From Acidimicrobiia bacterium (lineage in GTDB: Bacteria; Actinomycetota; Acidimicrobiia; Acidimicrobiales; Ilumatobacteraceae), in assembly GCA_030425785.1 (NCBI GenBank), contig JAUHYJ010000212.1, positions 1-6,478 on the forward strand: a stretch of 6,478 bases of DNA. Reading direction: 5' to 3'. The first letter of the stretch is position 1, and each line of letters begins with the position of its first letter. The notes beneath the pieces were generated by a model. It was not told the origin of the DNA, ran no database searches, and saw only the letters and a program-made list of their open reading frames with translations. Positions 1 through 6,171 of this stretch are shown piece by piece. A program made the position numbers and the translations under genes.

Positions 1-1317
1 CGTGCCGAGGGCGGCGATGACGGTCAGCACCCGGTACAGGTCGAGCTGATCGCCGAGGATCGCCTCGTTCGGGTTCCACGAGGCGAGCAGGGCCGGGAAC
101 TCGCCCCAGAACCCGGCCAGGCCGGGAAGGCCGAGGGAGGCCATGGCCGAGAAGCCGAGCAGCCAGCCGAGCTTCGGCATCTGGATGAGCATGCCGGACA
201 GCCGGCTGATCTCGAGGGTGTGGTAGCGGTGCTTGACCGACCCGGCGAGGAAGAACAGCATGCCGGTGATCAGACCGTGGGCGACCATGCCGAACAGTGC
301 GGCGTTGATGCCGGTCACCGTCAACGTCGAGATGCCGAGCATGACGAAGCCCATGTGCGCGACCGACGAGTACGCGATCAGCTTCTTCATGTCGGTCTGG
401 GCGAGGCAGCCGAGCGCGCCGTAGATGATGCCGATCACGGCGAGCACGCCGATCGCCGGCGCCCACGCCTTCGCGCCCTCGGGCAGCATCGGCAACGCGA
501 TGCGCACGAAGCCGTAGGTGCCGAGCTTCAGCAGGATCGCGGCCAGGATGACCGAACCCTGGGTCGGGGCCTGTGTGTGCGCGTCCGGCAGCCAGGTGTG
601 GAACGGGAACATCGGGACCTTGACCGCGAAGCCGACGAACATGCCGGCGAAGATCCAGATCTGGGTCGTGCGGGCGATGCCGGCGCCGGCCTCGTACAGG
701 TGGGCGAAGCCGAAGCTCTCGGCGCCGGTCTGGAAGAACAGCGCGAGGAACGCGACCAGCATCAGCGCGGACCCGAACATCGTGTAGAGGAAGAACTTGA
801 GCGACGCGTACTGGCGGTCGTCGCCGCCCCACACGCCGATCATGAAGTACATCGGCAGCAGCACGAGCTCGAAGAACACGAAGAACAGGATCAGGTCCTG
901 GGCGATGAACGAGCCCGCCATGCCGACCTGCAGCACGAGCATCAGCATCAGGAACATCTTCGGGTTCCCGGCATCGGGCATGTTGTCCCAGGTGTAGATC
1001 GCGACGAAGAACGTCACCGCCATCGACAGGAAGTACAGCGGCAGGCTGATGCCGTCGAGGCCGATCGTGTAGTTCGACTTGATGACGCTGATCCAGGTCT
1101 CGTCGACGAAGAACTGCAGCTTGGCGGCCTGGTCGTAGTCGAACCGGACCAGCGTGATGATGCCGACGACCAGGGTCGCGCCGGCGGTGGCGATGGCGAT
1201 CTGCTTGTGCGAGCGCTCGTCCGATGCCGGGATGAACATCATGATCAGCACGCCCACGAGCGGCAGGAAGGTGCCGACCGTGAGGAGCCAGGTGTCGGTG
1301 GACAGTGTTTCGATCAT
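1..1317 (-). CDS. nuoM: NADH-quinone oxidoreductase subunit M, N-terminal 439 residues (3' end outside window)
   Basis: NuoM (ND4 homologue) is the middle antiporter-like proton pump of the membrane arm. The reading frame is open from the ATG at 1317 to the left edge, giving 439 residues of an expected 500 or so; most of the last two helices and the stop are outside. Family marks are FFVFFELVLLPMYFMIGVWG with E150 (E. coli E144), AVKVPMFPFHTWLPDAHTQA with K233 (E. coli K234), and ILLKLGTYGF with K264 (E. coli K265). DMKKLIAYSSVAHMG is at 309-323 and GFWGEFPALLASW with E407 (E. coli E407) is at 402-414. The essential proton-path residues are therefore intact. The start follows the nuoL stop by 11 bases and has an AAGG nine bases upstream that uses bases of that stop codon. 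By the usual gene order nuoN should follow beyond the edge. Confidence 0.96.
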   Translation of the reverse strand, partial: MIETLSTDTWLLTVGTFLPLVGVLIMMFIPASDERSHKQIAIATAGATLVVGIITLVRFDYDQAAKLQFFVDETWISVIKSNYTIGLDGISLPLYFLSMAVTFFVAIYTWDNMPDAGNPKMFLMLMLVLQVGMAGSFIAQDLILFFVFFELVLLPMYFMIGVWGGDDRQYASLKFFLYTMFGSALMLVAFLALFFQTGAESFGFAHLYEAGAGIARTTQIWIFAGMFVGFAVKVPMFPFHTWLPDAHTQAPTQGSVILAAILLKLGTYGFVRIALPMLPEGAKAWAPAIGVLAVIGIIYGALGCLAQTDMKKLIAYSSVAHMGFVMLGISTLTVTGINAALFGMVAHGLITGMLFFLAGSVKHRYHTLEISRLSGMLIQMPKLGWLLGFSAMASLGLPGLAGFWGEFPALLASWNPNEAILGDQLDLYRVLTVIAALGT

Positions 1318-1326
1318 TGCGATGAG

Positions 1327-1331
1327 CCTTA
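1327..1331 (-). promoter_or_regulatory. Ribosome binding site of nuoM, sharing the nuoL stop codon
   Basis: TAAGG contains the nuoL TAA stop and the AAGG that can pair with 16S rRNA, nine bases before the nuoM ATG. A ribosome terminating nuoL is thus placed directly on the nuoM initiation site. Confidence 0.6.
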
Positions 1332-3785
1332 GGCGTTGAGGATGATCAGGAGGATGGCGCCGACCGCGGCCGCGCCGAACAGCAGCGCGCCGTACTGGTT
1401 GACCTTGCCGGATTGGACGGGTTGCAGAGCGTGACCACCCTCGGAGGCGGCGGTGCCCGACAGGTTGACGGCGTTGTCGACCAATCCCTGGTCGACGTAC
1501 TTGTAGAGCGCATCACCGCTGCGCTTGCCGCCCTTGCCGACGGCGTTGACGATGCCGTCGATGATGTTCTGGTTGACCCAGTACGCCGCCTTCGCGATCG
1601 GGTGGGCGACCGCGTGGACGATGCCGTTCTCGTACAGGTTGTCGAGCTGGTACTTGTTGACCAGGAACGAGTGGATGCCGCCGGCGGCCTTGTTGCGCTT
1701 CGTGAGCCCGACGAAGCGCGAGGCGGGGTTCTTCTCGCCGCCGAACACGGCTCGCGAGAGCAGCAACGCCACGCCGAACAGCACCGCGACCAGGGTGAGG
1801 CCGGGCCAGATCGCGTTGCGCCAGGTGAACGTCGGTGGGGCGGGTACGGCGAACTCGCCGGGTGCCTCGTACTCGTGACCGTCGCCGCCCTCGGCGGCGA
1901 CGAAGGTGCCGGTGCCGAGCGCGAGCTCGGTGACGGCGGCGCCCTCCTCGTGCTCGTCTTCCTCGCCGGAGTGGTCGCCACCCTCTTCGCCGTGCTCGTC
2001 GCCGTGATCGATCGGCAGGCCGATCGACGATTCGGTCTGGTGCTCGAACCAGTAGATCCCGAGCGCGGGAGCATTGAGGTACCCGGAGCCGATCGCGAGG
2101 ATCGCCAGCAGCAGGATCGGGGCCGTGATCTTCCACGGCGAGTCGTGGGGAGCGAACGGCAGCGGCTTGCCGTGCGGGGCGTGATGATCGTCGTGGCCGT
2201 GGTCGTCGTGCCCGTGCGTGTCATGCGCGTCGTCGGTGTGATCGGGCAGGTGGGCGTCGGCGTGCTCGGCCTCGTGCGGGTGGGCCGAGTGCTCGTGCAC
2301 CTCACCGTGGGTGTCGTGCTCGACGCCCATGAAGTGCGCCGCGCCACCGCGGGGCGTCCCGAACCAGGTGAGGTACGTGGCCCGCGTCATGTACGCCGCC
2401 GTCAGGCCGGCGCCGACGACCGAGACGACCCACAACGTCGTGTACTCGAAGTGCTTGGCCGAGTCGATGATCTCGTCCTTCGAGAAGAAGCCCGAGAAGA
2501 ACGGCACGCCGCACAGGGCGAACGTCGAGATCATCCAGGCACCGAACGACACCGGCATCTTGCGCCAGATGCCGCCCATGTCCTTCTTCATGTCGAAGCT
2601 GTGATGGCTCGCCGTGTGGCTGATCGAGCCGGCGACCAGGAACAGGCAGCACTTGAAGAACGCATGGGTGAAGATGTGGAACACCGCACCCGTCCACGCC
2701 CCGACGCCGAGGCCGAGCATCATGTAGCCGAGCTGCGACACCGTCGAGTAGGCGAGCACCTTCTTGATGTCGTCCTGCACGAACGCGAGCAGGGCGGCGA
2801 TGATGATCGTGATCGCACCGATGACGGCGATCAGGTTGAACTGCTGCCCGGCGACGTTGATGTCGAGCCCGACGTGGAACACCGGGTACAGGCGGGCCAC
2901 GAGGAACACACCGGCGACGACCATGGTCGACGAGTGCAGCAGCGACGAGACCGGCGTCGGGCCGGCCATGGCGTCGGGGAGCCAGGTGTGGAGCGGGAAC
3001 TGGCCCGACTTGCCGATGCACGCGATGAACAGCGCGACGGCGGTCCACATGAGCATGTTCTTCGAGTCGAACTCGCCGGCGGCCGCCAGCTCGTTGATCT
3101 CCTTGATGTCGAGGGTGCCGAAGATGCCGAGCAACATGGCGGTGCCGACGAGCAGGCCCATGTCGCCGACTCGGACGGTGAAGAACGCCTTGAGCGCGGC
3201 CTCGCTGTTGGCCCGTTCCTCCCACCAGTGGCCGATGAGCATGAACGAGCACAGGCCCATGATCTCCCAGCCGAGGATCAGCTGGACCATGTTCGGGGCG
3301 AGCACCATCGCCAACATGCCGGCCGAGAACAGGGTCAGGGCGGCGAAGAAGTGGGTGTACCGACGGTCGCCGGCGACGTACTCGGTCGAGTAGACCTGCA
3401 CGAGCGTGGAGATGAACGCCACCAGCAGGAGCAGGGCGATCGCGAGCCCGTCGATGTGCTGGCCGAGCCCGAACTCGAACGGGTTCGACTGCCACCACAC
3501 GATGTCGCGGATGACCGGCTCGACCTCGTAGTTGCCGGCCGCCTTCTTGTGGGCGGCCAGGCCGTCGATCCACTGGTAGGTGGCACCGGCGGCGAGCACG
3601 AGCGCGGCCACCATGCTGGCGATGCCGAGTTCGCTGCCACCGCGCGGCAACTTCTTGCCGAACAGCAGGATGCCGAAGAACGCCACCGCCGGGATGACGG
3701 GGATGAGCCAAGCGTTCTCGAGGAACCAGCCCGACACCTCTCCGACCGGGCCTTCGACTGCGAGCAACATGGGGGCGCGGCTCAT
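1329..3785 (-). CDS. nuoL: NADH-quinone oxidoreductase subunit L, with enlarged His- and acid-rich loops
   Basis: NuoL (ND5 homologue) is the distal antiporter-like proton pump and carries the long lateral helix that runs along the membrane arm. At 818 residues it is well above the usual 600-700. Key residues are present: E174 in LGWEIMG (E. coli E144), K259 in IGKSGQFPLHTWLPDAM (E. coli K229), and K436-D437 in FFSKDEI (E. coli K399-D400). The conserved PTPVSSLLHSSTMVVAGVFL follows at 276-295. About 13 helices precede residue 470. The next helix is near 553-570 and another near 658-678. The lateral-helix region starts around NKYQLDNLYENG (710-721), and a last helix lies near 799-816. The extra length is in two loops: residues 484-547, very rich in His and Asp, and residues 593-614, very acidic. 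The start ATG at 3785 overlaps the nuoK stop and has GGAG 8 bases upstream. The stop TAA is 11 bases from the nuoM start. Confidence 0.96.
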   Translation of the reverse strand: MSRAPMLLAVEGPVGEVSGWFLENAWLIPVIPAVAFFGILLFGKKLPRGGSELGIASMVAALVLAAGATYQWIDGLAAHKKAAGNYEVEPVIRDIVWWQSNPFEFGLGQHIDGLAIALLLLVAFISTLVQVYSTEYVAGDRRYTHFFAALTLFSAGMLAMVLAPNMVQLILGWEIMGLCSFMLIGHWWEERANSEAALKAFFTVRVGDMGLLVGTAMLLGIFGTLDIKEINELAAAGEFDSKNMLMWTAVALFIACIGKSGQFPLHTWLPDAMAGPTPVSSLLHSSTMVVAGVFLVARLYPVFHVGLDINVAGQQFNLIAVIGAITIIIAALLAFVQDDIKKVLAYSTVSQLGYMMLGLGVGAWTGAVFHIFTHAFFKCCLFLVAGSISHTASHHSFDMKKDMGGIWRKMPVSFGAWMISTFALCGVPFFSGFFSKDEIIDSAKHFEYTTLWVVSVVGAGLTAAYMTRATYLTWFGTPRGGAAHFMGVEHDTHGEVHEHSAHPHEAEHADAHLPDHTDDAHDTHGHDDHGHDDHHAPHGKPLPFAPHDSPWKITAPILLLAILAIGSGYLNAPALGIYWFEHQTESSIGLPIDHGDEHGEEGGDHSGEEDEHEEGAAVTELALGTGTFVAAEGGDGHEYEAPGEFAVPAPPTFTWRNAIWPGLTLVAVLFGVALLLSRAVFGGEKNPASRFVGLTKRNKAAGGIHSFLVNKYQLDNLYENGIVHAVAHPIAKAAYWVNQNIIDGIVNAVGKGGKRSGDALYKYVDQGLVDNAVNLSGTAASEGGHALQPVQSGKVNQYGALLFGAAAVGAILLIILNA
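1944..2009 (-). other. Acidic loop encoded inside nuoL
   Basis: Residues 593-614 of NuoL contain 12 Asp/Glu and 4 His in 22 positions (DHGDEHGEEGG, then EEDEHEEG). They sit in the next inter-helix loop, followed by a Gly/Ala/Pro-rich linker to about residue 655. By family topology this loop would face the outside. It is in frame, with no sign of a frameshift, and accounts for much of the rest of the extra length of this NuoL. Confidence 0.75.
2145..2336 (-). other. His/Asp-rich loop encoded inside nuoL
   Basis: Residues 484-547 of NuoL hold 19 histidines and 15 acidic residues in 64 positions. They include the tandem HGHDD-HGHDDHH (residues 524-535), whose DNA is a near-repeat of a 15-base unit. 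The stretch lies between a membrane helix ending near residue 475 and one starting near 553. By the usual NuoL topology this loop faces the cytoplasm. A short HA(H/P)ESP-like loop is common here in bacterial NuoL; this one is greatly extended. Metal binding or proton buffering is possible but unproven. Confidence 0.8.
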
Positions 3786-4081
3786 CCCTTCATCTCCGAC
3801 AACTCATCGAGCGAGATCGACCGGCGGTTGCGGTAGATCATCAGCACCATCGCCAGGCCGACTCCGACCTCGGCGGCCGCGACCGCGATCACGAACAGGG
3901 CGAAGACGTGCCCGTCGATGCTGTTGTTCATCAGGGCGAACGCGATCAGGTTCAGGTTGACCGAGTTCAGGATCAGCTCGATCGACATCAGCACCATCAC
4001 CGCGTTGCGACGGGCGATGACGCCGAACACGCCGATCGAGAACAGCGCCGCGCTGAGGAGGAGGAAGTTAAAGGCCCACAT
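3782..4081 (-). CDS. nuoK: NADH-quinone oxidoreductase subunit K
   Basis: NuoK (ND4L homologue, 99 residues, the usual length) is a three-helix membrane subunit that relays protons or conformational change between NuoJ and the antiporter-like subunits. Helices are near residues 3-22, 27-50 and 58-83. Both conserved membrane glutamates are present, E35 in MSIELILNSVNLN and E71 in VAAAEVGVGLA. They correspond to E36 and E72 of the E. coli protein, which are needed for proton pumping. The ATG at 4081 sits four bases after the nuoJ stop and has a strong Shine-Dalgarno inside the nuoJ end. The stop overlaps the nuoL start as ATGA. I see nothing odd in this gene. Confidence 0.97.
   Translation of the reverse strand: MWAFNFLLLSAALFSIGVFGVIARRNAVMVLMSIELILNSVNLNLIAFALMNNSIDGHVFALFVIAVAAAEVGVGLAMVLMIYRNRRSISLDELSEMKG
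3794..3797 (-). promoter_or_regulatory. Ribosome binding site of nuoL
   Basis: GGAG stands eight bases before the nuoL ATG, within the last codons of nuoK. It supports the ATGA-overlapping start over the next ATG (residue 6 of the protein). The nuoK stop lies inside the same overlap, so termination-reinitiation coupling is likely. Confidence 0.6.
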
Positions 4082-4085
4082 GGCG

Positions 4086-4631
4086 TCAGTCCTTCCTCGC
4101 GAGCACGATCGCGCCGATGGCGGCGGCGAGCAGGACGAACGAGACGGCGATCAGCGGCACCAGGTAGGGCCCGAGGTAGCCGTCCGAGATCGCCGTGGTT
4201 GTCGCAGCGATCTGCTCCTCGGTGGGGTCGACGAGCAGCGAGTCCTCGGTGAAGTCGATGGTCACGTACGCCAAGACGCCGAAGACCAGCAGGGCCACCG
4301 GGATGCCGACCGCCCACCCCTTGTTGAACACGTCGGTGTCGGCACCGATCGTGGCGCGGGTCAACATGATGCCGAACAGGAACAGCACCATGACGGCGCC
4401 GATGTAGACGAGCACCTGGGAGATGGCGACGAACTCGGCGGCGGCGAGGATGTACTGGGCGGCGATGCCGCCGAGCACGACCACGAGCCACAGCGCGGCG
4501 TGGACGACGTTCTTGGTCGACACGACGCGGAACGCGGCCCACAGCATGCCGGCGGCGATGATGTAGAAGCCGACGTTCTGTGCGACGTTGACGCCGCCGT
4601 CGGCCTGTGCGAACAGGCTGGCGAGCGTCAC
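4086..4631 (-). CDS. nuoJ: NADH-quinone oxidoreductase subunit J (GTG start)
   Basis: NuoJ (ND6 homologue, 181 residues) is a small membrane subunit between NuoH/NuoA and NuoK. It takes part in coupling quinone reduction to the pumps. About five hydrophobic helices are seen, near 18-35, 45-62, 66-90, 105-125 and 155-177. The conserved core [17 protein letters not shown] (70-86) matches the family's third helix, which carries the pi-bulge implicated in conformational coupling. A loop rich in Asp, Glu and Thr (127-150) lies between the last two helices. I chose the GTG at 4631 because it overlaps the nuoI stop (GTGA), has GGGAG 10 bases upstream (4642-4646), and gives a normal NuoJ N-terminus just before the first helix. 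An in-frame ATG at 4946 would add 105 Arg- and Pro-rich residues that are simply nuoI read in another frame. Only four bases separate the stop from the nuoK start. Confidence 0.93.
   Translation of the reverse strand: MTLASLFAQADGGVNVAQNVGFYIIAAGMLWAAFRVVSTKNVVHAALWLVVVLGGIAAQYILAAAEFVAISQVLVYIGAVMVLFLFGIMLTRATIGADTDVFNKGWAVGIPVALLVFGVLAYVTIDFTEDSLLVDPTEEQIAATTTAISDGYLGPYLVPLIAVSFVLLAAAIGAIVLARKD
4090..4097 (-). promoter_or_regulatory. Strong ribosome binding site of nuoK
   Basis: AGGAAGGA lies eight bases upstream of the nuoK ATG, inside the last codons of nuoJ. It is the best Shine-Dalgarno match among the starts in the window and fixes the nuoK start. It suggests NuoK is translated by its own initiation as well as by coupling to nuoJ. 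Confidence 0.75.
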
Positions 4632-5119
4632 TTCTTCGCTGCTCCCGCCTCGAGCTCCGGCGCCTCGGGCACCGTCTCCATCCACTCGCCGAGCTTCGAC
4701 TTGTCGTGGAGGAGGTCGGCGATCCTCGGCTCGGAGTACTCGTACTCGGGGCTCCAGAACAGCGCGTCGAACGGGCAGACCTCGACGCAGATGCCGCAGT
4801 ACATGCACAGCGCGTAGTCGATGTCGAACCGGTCGAGGTGGTTGACCTGACGCGGCTTGCCGCCCGCACGGCGTGGCGGGGCGAGCTGCTTGTGGGCCTC
4901 GATGTAGATGCACCAGTCGGGGCACGAGCGGCTGCAGAGCATGCACGCCGTGCAGTTCTCCTCGTGCAGCGCGATCACGCCGCGCGCGCGGATCGGCGGT
5001 GTCTCCTTGACGTGGGGGTACTGCACGGTGTTCGCGCCGTCCTTGACGGTGCGGAACATCGTGCCCATGGTCACCCCGAGGCCCTTGAGCAGGCCGGGGA
5101 CCTTCGGCTTCGCTGGCAT
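4628..5119 (-). CDS. nuoI: NADH-quinone oxidoreductase subunit I (2x[4Fe-4S] ferredoxin-like)
   Basis: NuoI (163 residues) is the 8Fe ferredoxin-like subunit carrying clusters N6a and N6b, which pass electrons to NuoB (N2) and then quinone. Two ferredoxin motifs are plain. The first has Cys at 56, 59, 62 and 66 ([12 protein letters not shown]), with an extra Cys at 70. The second has Cys at 105, 108, 111 and 115 ([12 protein letters not shown]). Each motif supplies three ligands to one cluster and one to the other, as in the family. There is no transmembrane segment, and the N-terminal 30 residues resemble the amphipathic anchor of Nuo[13 protein letters not shown] and [14 protein letters not shown] strongly resemble actinobacterial NuoI. 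The ATG at 5119 overlaps the nuoH stop by one base (TGATG) and has GAAGG 10 bases upstream (5130-5134). A longer in-frame start at 5242 would lie deep inside nuoH and is not credible. The C-terminal tail after residue 147 is acidic and Ala-rich. All cluster ligands are present. Confidence 0.97.
   Translation of the reverse strand: MPAKPKVPGLLKGLGVTMGTMFRTVKDGANTVQYPHVKETPPIRARGVIALHEENCTACMLCSRSCPDWCIYIEAHKQLAPPRRAGGKPRQVNHLDRFDIDYALCMYCGICVEVCPFDALFWSPEYEYSEPRIADLLHDKSKLGEWMETVPEAPELEAGAAKK
4642..4646 (-). promoter_or_regulatory. Probable ribosome binding site of nuoJ
   Basis: GGGAG lies ten bases before the GTG start of nuoJ, within the nuoI C-terminal codons. With the GTGA stop-start overlap it is the main evidence for the GTG start. 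The spacing is slightly long, so the site is only moderately convincing alone. Confidence 0.5.
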
Positions 5120-6171
5120 CAGACGGCCACCTTCAGGATTGCGGTCACGGCGATGTTCAGGATCGACACGGGGATCAGGACCTTCCAGGCGAAGGTCTGG
5201 AGCTGATCCTCGCGGAATCGGGGGTAGCTGAAGCGAACCCACATGATGATGCCGGTCAGCAACATCATCTTGGTCAGCATGATCACCGGCCCGACGACGT
5301 TCATCCAGTTGTCGACGCTGTCGAGGTCGGTCCAGCCGAACCAGGCGAACGGGATGCCCCAGCCGCCGAGGAACAGGATCGACGCCAGGAAGGCGAAGAC
5401 ACCGGCGGTCGCGAACTCACCGATGAAGAAGATCAGGAACCGGAAGCCCGAGTACTCGGTCATGTAGCCCGACACGAGCTCGGATTCGGCGATCGGCATG
5501 TCGAACGGCGGCTGGGTGAGCTCGGCCTGCACGGCGATCATGAAGATCACGAAGCCGACGCACTGGGTGATGACGAACGGCATGCCGATCCAGTCGAGCC
5601 CGAAGATCTCGTAGGTGTTCTGCGCCACCACGATCTGCTGCAGGTTCATCGAACCCGCCTGGATGACCACGCCGACGACGGCGAGCACCATCGGGAGTTC
5701 GTAGGCGATGAGCTGGCCGGCGGCACGCAGGCCACCGAGCAGTGAGTACTTGTTGGCGCTGGCCCACCCGGCGATGAGGATGCCGAGCACGCTGATCGAG
5801 GCCACGGCGAGTCCGTAGAAGATGCCCACCTCGAAGTCGGTGAACAGCGCGTCGGGGCCGAAGGGGATCACCACGACCAGCAGGAACGTGGACACCAGCA
5901 CCACGAGCGGCGCGATCTTGAAGATGCTCTTGTCGGCGGCCTCGGGGGCGAGGTCCTCCTTCTGCATCCACTTGCCGACCTCGGCCACCAGCTGGAGCGA
6001 TCCGTACGGGCCGGCCTCCATCGGGCCGAGACGGCTCTGCATGAACGACATCATCTTGAACAGGAACAGGTAGACGATCGTGCCCGCAGGCAGCAGGACC
6101 GCGACGAGGCCGCCGAGCACACGCAGCAACGACTGTCCCCAGTAGGGGATCTCGATGGCCAACTGGATCAT
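5119..6171 (-). CDS. nuoH: NADH-quinone oxidoreductase subunit H
   Basis: NuoH (ND1 homologue, 350 residues, normal for the family) is the membrane subunit that closes the quinone chamber and starts the proton path (E-channel). About eight membrane helices are visible, roughly at 15-38, 86-104, 116-136, 153-172, 197-215, 243-268, 289-312 and 329-348. Family marks are the Q-x-RLGP...GPYGSLQ loop (residues 45-61), YELP (157-160, the conserved channel Glu at 159), AE(216-217)...PFD, and [17 protein letters not shown] (229-245). [14 protein letters not shown] is at 311-324. Differences from the usual consensus are GPME instead of GPN(R/V), Q220 where Arg is usual before PFD, and PIAE instead of PEAE (I227). 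I chose the ATG at 6171 because it gives the family N-terminus and overlaps the nuoD stop (ATGA). A GGAG lies 10 bases upstream at 6182-6185. An in-frame extension to 6252 has no family resemblance and runs back into nuoD. The TGA shares its A with the nuoI ATG. Confidence 0.96.
   Translation of the reverse strand: MIQLAIEIPYWGQSLLRVLGGLVAVLLPAGTIVYLFLFKMMSFMQSRLGPMEAGPYGSLQLVAEVGKWMQKEDLAPEAADKSIFKIAPLVVLVSTFLLVVVIPFGPDALFTDFEVGIFYGLAVASISVLGILIAGWASANKYSLLGGLRAAGQLIAYELPMVLAVVGVVIQAGSMNLQQIVVAQNTYEIFGLDWIGMPFVITQCVGFVIFMIAVQAELTQPPFDMPIAESELVSGYMTEYSGFRFLIFFIGEFATAGVFAFLASILFLGGWGIPFAWFGWTDLDSVDNWMNVVGPVIMLTKMMLLTGIIMWVRFSYPRFREDQLQTFAWKVLIPVSILNIAVTAILKVAV

Noticed and set aside
1318..1328. 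Possible terminator or promoter between nuoL and nuoM
   Set aside because: Only 11 bases separate the genes, with no inverted repeat or T-run. The space holds the ribosome-site spacer only.
220..1332. A 370-residue plus-strand open frame antisense to nuoM
   Set aside because: Same kind of shadow: highly charged, low-complexity composition (runs of Asp, Glu, Arg, His, Gln) opposite a clear NuoM coding frame.
1938..2336. A frameshift or foreign insertion in nuoL causing the odd charged loops
   Set aside because: The frame stays open and both flanks continue as normal NuoL (helices before and after, and the lateral-helix NKYQLDNLYENG). The base composition looks like the rest of the gene, so I treat the loops as genuine protein sequence.
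1413..3836. An 807-residue plus-strand open frame antisense to nuoL
   Set aside because: It is rich in Arg, Asp, Glu, Val and His with no membrane or recognisable domain, and lies exactly opposite well-conserved nuoL. GC-rich third positions remove stop codons from the antisense frame. No family resemblance.
3918..4817. A 299-residue plus-strand open frame antisense to nuoK, nuoJ and part of nuoI
   Set aside because: It spans three conserved genes on the other strand, has a charged shadow composition and no recognisable domain.
4632..4946. N-terminal extension of nuoJ to an ATG at 4946
   Set aside because: The extra 105 residues are Arg/Pro-rich and are an alternate frame of nuoI, including its second cluster motif. 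The GTG at 4631 gives the normal NuoJ start.
5120..5242. Extension of nuoI to an ATG at 5242
   Set aside because: It would run far into nuoH with no resemblance to NuoI. The ATG at 5119 with the TGATG junction is the expected start.
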